DNA of 64,000 nt from Dichetophora obliterata (lineage: Eukaryota > Arthropoda > Insecta > Diptera > Sciomyzidae). The DNA is taken from positions 91,475,868 through 91,539,867 of the forward strand of contig OY986436.1 in assembly GCA_963920525.1 (NCBI GenBank), in the 5' to 3' direction. The notes beneath the pieces were generated by a model. That model searched no databases. It was not told the origin of the DNA and worked only from the letters and a program-made list of their open reading frames with translations. Shown piece after piece: positions 57,996 to 64,000 of this stretch. Every line of letters starts with the position of its first letter. The stretch's first letter is position 1. The position numbers and the translations under genes are program-made.

Positions 57996-58502
57996 CAGTC
58001 ATGTGAAAATAAATAGGGACACCTATATTTTTATATTTGAAGCTGCATGAATTATATACAAGGTGCCCCGGATATAGCATTAATTCCCTCGGCTGGTGAT
58101 TCTTATTGATAAGGCGAGTATAACACTTTATGGAGTTTCCTCCCACATTGTAAAACTTTCAAGATACAGGGTGTTTTACGGTTTTGGTACATGTTTAGTA
58201 TTATTGATATAGAATCTATACTACTCACCATAAAATAAAAAATAATATTTTCTGTTTTAGAAAAAATATCAACTTTTTCATCAGTGTATCAACCACTTTC
58301 GTGTGATGTGCTTTAGCGGAGCTAAAATTTTGAGATTATCCAACGAAATATCAACAAATTTTGTATCTTTTCTTAAAGCGGAGCTGTTATCATCCAAAGT
58401 TAAAATTTAGAAAAGAACTGTTGATTAAGTGTATTTGAACATGAAAAACAGAGATTTTAAATTTTGACGATTACAGCTCCGCTAAAACAAAAGATACAAA
58501 AT
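57996..58502 (+). mobile_element. Truncated copy of the palindromic Tc1-like MITE
   Basis: Starts CAGTCATGTGAAAATAAATA after TA and follows the left half of the element at 27861-28727. It breaks off at 58502, just past the palindrome centre, where a 24-bp palindrome begins. The right end is missing. Confidence 0.85.
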
Positions 58503-58503
58503 T

Positions 58504-58527
58504 GTTATAATGTCATGACATTATAAC
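58504..58527. other. Perfect 24-bp palindrome at a rearrangement junction
   Basis: GTTATAATGTCA and TGACATTATAAC are exact reverse complements with no spacer. It sits precisely between the truncated Tc1-like MITE and the right copy of the inverted duplication. Confidence 0.85.
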
Positions 58528-59365
58528 ATATTATCTTGCTATTCAAACACATTTTATTATAATTTTTATATCTAAAAATGAGAATAAAAACTTACAGTGA
58601 AAGCATTTCAGCAAAAAATTTAGAAAGCTACGTCCCGCAGACGTACGTTATCAAAGCAGAGTAAAACATAAAAAGTCATAAACAAACAATTTCTTTGATT
58701 TTGTTATTTTAGTTTATTCACATAAGAATAAGTTCTCTATCAATGAACACATATGTATGTAGTTGTGTATTGCGCACTGTTTAGACGACGAAAGAGAAAT
58801 AATTTGGTTAACGAATTTGTTTATTTTTGAGAACACGTTAAATTGGAATCATTGTGGCTAAATTAGTTTCGCATAAGAGTGACAAATTTTTTATTACAGA
58901 AAAACAATTATATAGGTATGTAGTTTTAATCTTTCGCCCTTTCGAGGAAGGCCCCTGAGAATTACAACCACAGCATATTTTCTTGATTGGATGTGTTTTT
59001 ATGTTTATAGGAACTTTTTGCCAAACAACATAAGCTGATGAATGATAAGGTCGAATAGGTATCTATTGTTTTTATTTAACCCTTAATTGGAAGTAGAGGC
59101 TCGTTTAGATTCGCTCATTTTCATGTTAAATTCGATAGCATTTTTCGATCTTTTCATTTTGGGATTCTTAGTGCAAACTTTAAAATCACAAAAAGAAGGA
59201 GTTTTTGGAATTTTATGAAATAGGGTTCACTGAGAAAATATTTTTTGCTATCAAGCAAGATTTGGTTAAAGTTACCAAACGGCGTACTTGTTATTGGCCA
59301 AATAAATATTTTGTTATTAAATATAAATTATATATTTGAGCCTTATTTAGTTACCCAACCACTAA
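58513..59365 (-). repeat. Right copy of the roughly 870-bp inverted duplication
   Basis: Reverse complement of 51770-52640 with small differences, ending GAGCCTTATTTAGTTACCCA and then ACCACT. Outer flanking sequences of the two copies do not match, so no target duplication links them. Confidence 0.85.
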
Positions 59366-60486
59366 CACGTTTTTAAAACGAACTAAAAAGTATAAAATAA
59401 TTTCTCCTATGGTGGATGTTTTAGTTCTCCTAAAAACGTGGGGCGCATGCTATAGAGAATATAAACCGTAGGGTGGAATCCACCCAGTCACTGTTTCTAT
59501 GCAAGATTTTTAATACAATACATGTGTGACGAACTAAAAATCAAATGTAACAACTAAATTCCTTTAATAAAAAACACTTCAAAATGGAAAAAATCATCTT
59601 GAATTTATTTAAAACCAACACTTCCCTTAGGTTTAAAAAATAATATTCTTATAGCTGAGAGTTTTTTATGTGGGTGAAAAACACCTAGAGTTAGTTGTGA
59701 CGCAACTTTTTTGGACTGCTAATTGTTACACTAGAATTTTGTTCAGGCCTGTGCGAGTATTTCGATCTCCGAGTAACTCGAGTTGAAACTCGTATCGATG
59801 GTTTTCAAGTTACTTTTGAAAGTAATATGTTACTTATTACATTTTACCGATTTTTAAATATAATAATATTCAACTACATATTTATTTAAAATGAAAATAA
59901 TTAGTTACCTTTTAATATTACCTTTTGAATAAAATTTTTACAAATAGAAAAACACGTTACAAAAATCCAAGTAAGTTTTCCTTTTATATTATTGTAATTA
60001 TGTAACTACCTCAAGCAAAGGGGAATTAGATAAATCGCTATATCTGTTTTTTTTTTGATCAAATGAAATGCAGTTTTTTTAAGAAAAATAATTTAAAATA
60101 TTTTTTAACTTTTTTTAACAAATTAATACAAAAATCTTATCTGGTGCAAAAGGTTAGGTCCGCTCATACCTTTAAATTGAATTTTTTAGAGAAAAAACCA
60201 TAAATATAGTTTTCTTGTTTTATTTATTTGTAGTCAAAATGTGATTTGGCTAATTTGTTGTAAAAAAAAAATTATACATATATTATTATTATTCCTTTTT
60301 TTAAGCAAAATGTAGATGTTTTGAGCAAAAAAGTTTTTTGGGGTGATAAAAATGATTGCTTTAAAGTATCATTGAGAAAATTAAATGGGGCTTAAATCAT
60401 AAATTGTTTTGAAATATTTATTTTTATTACAAAAAAAAAAAAAAAAATCGTTTAAAAGAGGAATAATTATAATTATTATCTACGTA
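59366..60486. other. AT-rich intergenic DNA
   Basis: No gene, RNA or defined repeat seen; long A and T runs. Confidence 0.5.
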
Positions 60487-62400
60487 ATTTCAATTTCAAT
60501 TCAATTCAATTTATTTCAATTCAATTCATTTGTACATTGAGGCAAGCCTTATGTAGTATTGTACATCGAAAACACGTTTATATATCTACGAGTAATTTTG
60601 TTAATTTGATTCTTACAGACTAACAGCCCTATTCTGGCAAATTAACAAATTGTTAACCAGTATTTTGATTATTTCTATGAGTTTGTTGTTTTCAATACAA
60701 AATTTAAAGCTAAAAAAACAAAACTTTTTAATGAAATTGTCAATAACTGAAAAGCAGTTGACAATTTTTATCAAATTTTTTTATTTTTGCGCTTCAAATT
60801 TTGTTTTGAAATAAAAACAATTGCAACAAACACATAGAAATATTCAAAAAACTGGTTAACAATTTGTTAATTTGCCAGAATAGGGCTGTAAGTTTGCTTT
60901 CTAAAGCTAATATTGAAGCCTAACATTAGGTAATAATTAATTATGAAAGTACAATTAAATACTAAAAAACCTAACAAGAGCCAGTTTAAAGAGTTTGTTA
61001 TCTCAAATTGATTTAATATTTGTTGGTATAAAATTCCAAAGTTTGACAGCACTAACAAAAAACGTTCTAGAGGTCACTAAGTATTTAAATCTAGGTATTA
61101 TAAGATTTAGTGTTCTACGTGATTGAGTATACTTAAGTTTGACATACAGGTAATGAGGGCACCGGGAAAGCAAGAAAAACTAAATTTAGTAAATTTAAGT
61201 AGGTCGAGATATCACAGTTTAGTATTTAGAAGAAAGATGTATCTCGCTGCATTGTTCACAACCAGTTGAAGTTTCTGTTTAGAAGCAGAATCTAAATTGC
61301 CATAGACTAGAGCACTGTATGATATAAGTGGAGACAAAAGAGTTCTTACAAGTTTCAGTTTTATTTCAACTAAGAGAAAACTAGAGGAAGCCCATAATTT
61401 TCTTATAACTGCATACATTTTGCTTATTGTGTGACTTATATGATCACAACAGCTTAAGTTCCTATTCATCTAAAAGCTTGAAACCTAAGCTTGTTACACA
61501 AATATCATAGTTTAAAGGTTTATTGTTGACGCAAACTACCGGAAGCGAATGAATGTCAAAACTTGTTGGACAGATGGGTAAAGCTTGCGTTTTTGTTGCA
61601 TTCAACTTTAAACTGTTGTCGACAGCCCATTTATAAATTCTTTGCAAGTCCTCGTTTAGCCTACATACAAGGTGCTCAAGGAGACATGTTGGTCGGGAAA
61701 GGTAAACTTATGCGTCGTCAGCATATAAATGAATAGATACAGATTCACAACAATGTACTATATCGTTTATAAATATACTAAAAAAAATAGGTCCCAGTAT
61801 AGAACCTTGTGGCACACCGGATACAATTCTTTCTAAATTTGATTCTCTCCCATTTGAACAAACACGTTGAAATCTAGAATTTAAGTAACTTTGTAGTAAC
61901 TGAATCGCGTATACATCAACACCATAATACTTTTCTAACTTTATAAGCATAACTTCAAAATTCAGCGTATCGAAAGCTTTAGAAAAATCTAATAATACTA
62001 AAATTGAGAGTTCGCCATTGTCATATTTTTCACGTAAATCCTCAATAATTTTTAACATGGCCGTGGCACAACTATGTTTTTCTCTAAATCCTGATTGATA
62101 GTCGCTTAAGAGCCGATTGGTATTAAGGTGTTTAGCCAATAATTTTTCGTAAATTTTAGAAAGAGCTGGTAATATACTGATTGGTCTAAAATCTTGTACC
62201 GCCTGTGCCTCCTTCTTTTTTGCAACGGGTATCACGTTTGCAATCTTCCATTTGGAAGGAAATATTCTTGTTGTAAGAGAGAAATTTATAATATGTGTAA
62301 ATATACCGACGAATTGTGGCAAAATAAGCTTAACAAATTTGGGGTTTACTCCATCCAATTTTTTGCTAGAATGATACCATTTTTTTAATTTAGACTTTGA
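60487..62400 (-). pseudogene. LINE (Jockey/CR1-type) reverse transcriptase remnant
   Basis: A 5'-truncated non-LTR retrotransposon. The first block (62358 to 61708) has RT motifs at its residues: DFRPIS 56-61, QSGFR 88-92, LLDFSKAFD 122-130, GVPQGSILGP 181-190 and catalytic YADD 212-215. It is then halted by TAA where the family usually has Gln (ADDAQ), consistent with CAA to TAA. The frame continues with IYKWAVDNSLKLNATKT. After a frameshift near 61465 it continues with NRNLSCCDHISHTISK and LLSPLISYSALVYG, then the C-terminal SRTFFVSAVKLWNF near 61040. The 3' end is followed by an imperfect TTGAA-type simple repeat (60487-60532). Endonuclease and ORF1 are missing. A MITE (60624-60888) interrupts the 3' region. 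Confidence 0.88.
60624..60888. mobile_element. MITE (265 bp) with CAGCCCTATTCTGGCAAATT inverted repeats, TAA target
   Basis: Both ends read CAGCCCTATTCTGGCAAATT then AACAAATTGTTAACCAG, and the match continues to about 60 bp with few changes. Flanking TAA occurs at 60621-60623 and 60889-60891, a 3-bp duplication as in PIF/Harbinger, although an interpretation with TA is possible. It lies in the LINE 3' region. Confidence 0.85.
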
Positions 62401-63891
62401 GCATTTTTTAGTAAGACTCCCAAAAACCCAAAAATACTAATTTTTAAATAATTTTTCAGGGGATAGGCATTATTTTAAGCTATTTTGCGCAAAAAATTAA
62501 AAACCAAAATTTAAACACCAAAGTTATAGCTGTTAAAACTTTACATTTTTTCAAAAATCCTTAAAGTGGCCTTTTCGAAAAATGTCCGTTGCTGAAAGAG
62601 AATACATTAGAGTGATTCTTATTTTTTTCGAAAGTTGCGAATTACGGACCGAAGTTTTGTTCCTTTACAACACAAGTAAGCTGTCAAAAAAAATATTGAT
62701 ATTTAAACGTGCCGCTTGCGACCTTTAAGTTGAAAATCTGATTTATATGGGGAAAAAGTGCTCTTTTTTTTTAAAAATCCCAATAACTTTTTTAAGTGAA
62801 AATTTAAAAAAAAAAACAGGCAAACGCCTCGTTTTTCATTTAATTTTTCTTCAAAATGTGCTATAAAACATGAAAATTAGACGAAAATTATCAGAGTTGT
62901 GAGTTTTTACTTTTCGAAATAATCTAATTTTTTCCTTGTTGTAATACAAAAAAATCACACAAATCCAAATTTTAAAAAAATTTTGTTAAAATGTTGTGAT
63001 AATATTTTCTTTAACTACATATTTTAAAACAGATACAAGAAATTGTGTGATTACGTTAAACAACTTGGTCGTTATAAAATTTTTGGCTGTAACTTTCGAG
63101 TTTTGGAAATTTCGAGTTTAGGTATTTTGACAAAAAAAATTCTGAAAAATTTTAAAATTCAAGTTTTGAAAAAATCACCGAGAAATAAATTAAAGATATT
63201 TTAAAGTATTTTGGGCAAAAAATTAAAAAAACAAAAATTCGGATACCAAAATTATAGCTATTGAAACTTACTTATTTTTCAAAAATTCTCATTGTGCCTT
63301 TCGAACCCAAAAAAACATCATAAAAATTAAAAAAACTGTGTTTCTCATTTAAAATGACTTCAATAACTTAAAAAAAATTAATGATTTTATTAAAATTTTT
63401 TTTTTTTGGAATTCCAGGTATGCCAACATATTATACCCTGGTTTAAAGGTAAAAATTTTTGAAAAAACCCCAAAAAATTTTATTTTTCACCACTGGAAAT
63501 TGTGAATTCTCTCTACATTGTGTTAAACTTAATTTATGTAAAAATGTAAAATCTTTAAGAAAAATATATTTTTATGACTTGAGCAGTTAAAATTGATAGT
63601 GGTAATTTGTTCCTAGCAGATTGGCCTCTGCGTACGAAAATAGCCAGAAATTATTCTTGAAGGCTAAGCCTTTTTTAAACTTATAAAAACAACATATTAA
63701 GGGTGACTGTTTTCAGTACACTCACTACTAGATTGGTAGATTTAGTAGGTTATTTCAAGTCGCTAGTAGATTTTTGGTAGATTTTCATATCTAGGAAATT
63801 TTTAGTAGATTTTCCATGCTCAAAAAATTTTTTACTTACAAATTTTTGACGTAATTTATAAATAAATGTAAAAGCACTTTTAGGTGTGTTT
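62401..63891. other. AT-rich intergenic DNA with one diverged direct repeat
   Basis: 62486-62576 and 63208-63303 share GCAAAAAATTAAAAA, ACCAAA(G/A)TTATAGCT and a TTTTTCAAAAAT-type block in the same order. 63715-63830 repeats TAGTAGATTTT several times. No gene seen. Confidence 0.5.
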
Positions 63892-63967
63892 ATGGCTGTC
63901 GTGTTGTATTGAGAGAAGCTCTCGCAACAAAGAGAGGAAAGCTTTGTTTGCTGTTGTATTGTGCTCT
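63892..63967 (+). repeat. Dispersed repeat, copy 2 (also at 4717)
   Basis: ATGGCTGTCGTGTTGTATTG and AGAAGCTCTCGCAACAAAGA in the same order and orientation as at 4717-4792. Confidence 0.7.
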
Positions 63968-64000
63968 TTGTTAAATGCTTGAAGTTGCTTACAAATAAAA

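Noticed and set aside
51770..59365. Single giant transposon with 870-bp terminal repeats
   Set aside because: Flanks just outside the two copies show no matching target duplication and the interior is a collection of unrelated insertions; kept only as an inverted duplication.

Overview
The window looks like intergenic or heterochromatin-like DNA from a higher fly (Diptera). It is strongly AT-rich and has no operon structure, no rRNA and no convincing conserved multi-exon host gene. Almost everything recognisable is a transposable element or its remains. One tRNA-derived SINE resembles repeats I associate with tephritid fruit flies, but that assignment is only an inference from memory.

Layout. 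Positions 1-3.6 kb carry an intact 734-codon transposase-like gene, followed by a frameshifted hAT transposase remnant. From 5.6 to 12.5 kb there is an unclassified element with clustered GGGCTTA motifs, a 321-bp P-like MITE, a second hAT remnant, a 600-bp array of a perfect 8-bp repeat and a 754-bp hAT-type non-autonomous element. From 13.19 to 21.61 kb a P-like MITE is split by a complete but mutated 8.1-kb Gypsy LTR retrotransposon (two LTRs, PBS, gag, protease, RT/RNase H, integrase, PPT, 4-bp AATT target duplication). A 171-bp MITE sits inside its 5' LTR. From 21.63 to 23.98 kb are three elements nested inside each other, then a third P-like MITE that preserves the uninterrupted site.

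From 24.5 to 44.4 kb there is a possible host-gene fragment (PAGR1-like), several inverted-repeat MITEs, a palindromic Tc1-like MITE, two large foldback elements (29.6-32.1 and 34.4-38.0 kb), an integrase fragment of a second Gypsy-type element, and a foldback element (42.5-44.35 kb) whose right arm carries a nested hAT MITE. From 44.4 to 54.7 kb are a SINE, more MITE-like units, a weak candidate promoter or first exon near 49 kb, and a 441-bp retroposon with a 17-bp target duplication. From 54.77 to 57.68 kb is a 2.9-kb foldback element built from 170-bp tandem units with a 9-bp target duplication. It lies within a larger inverted duplication (51.77-52.64 against 58.5-59.37 kb). The end of the window holds a decayed minus-strand LINE with a nested 265-bp MITE.

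How the parts relate. The genes do not form a pathway. What ties the window together is insertion history: empty and filled sites inside the window let several insertions be ordered. The best candidates for something undescribed are the 734-aa transposase-like protein, the GGGCTTA element at 5.6-7.8 kb, the 170-bp-unit foldback element, and the higher-order repeat inside the Gypsy LTR. I ran no database search; family names come from motifs visible in the translated sequence and from structural hallmarks.
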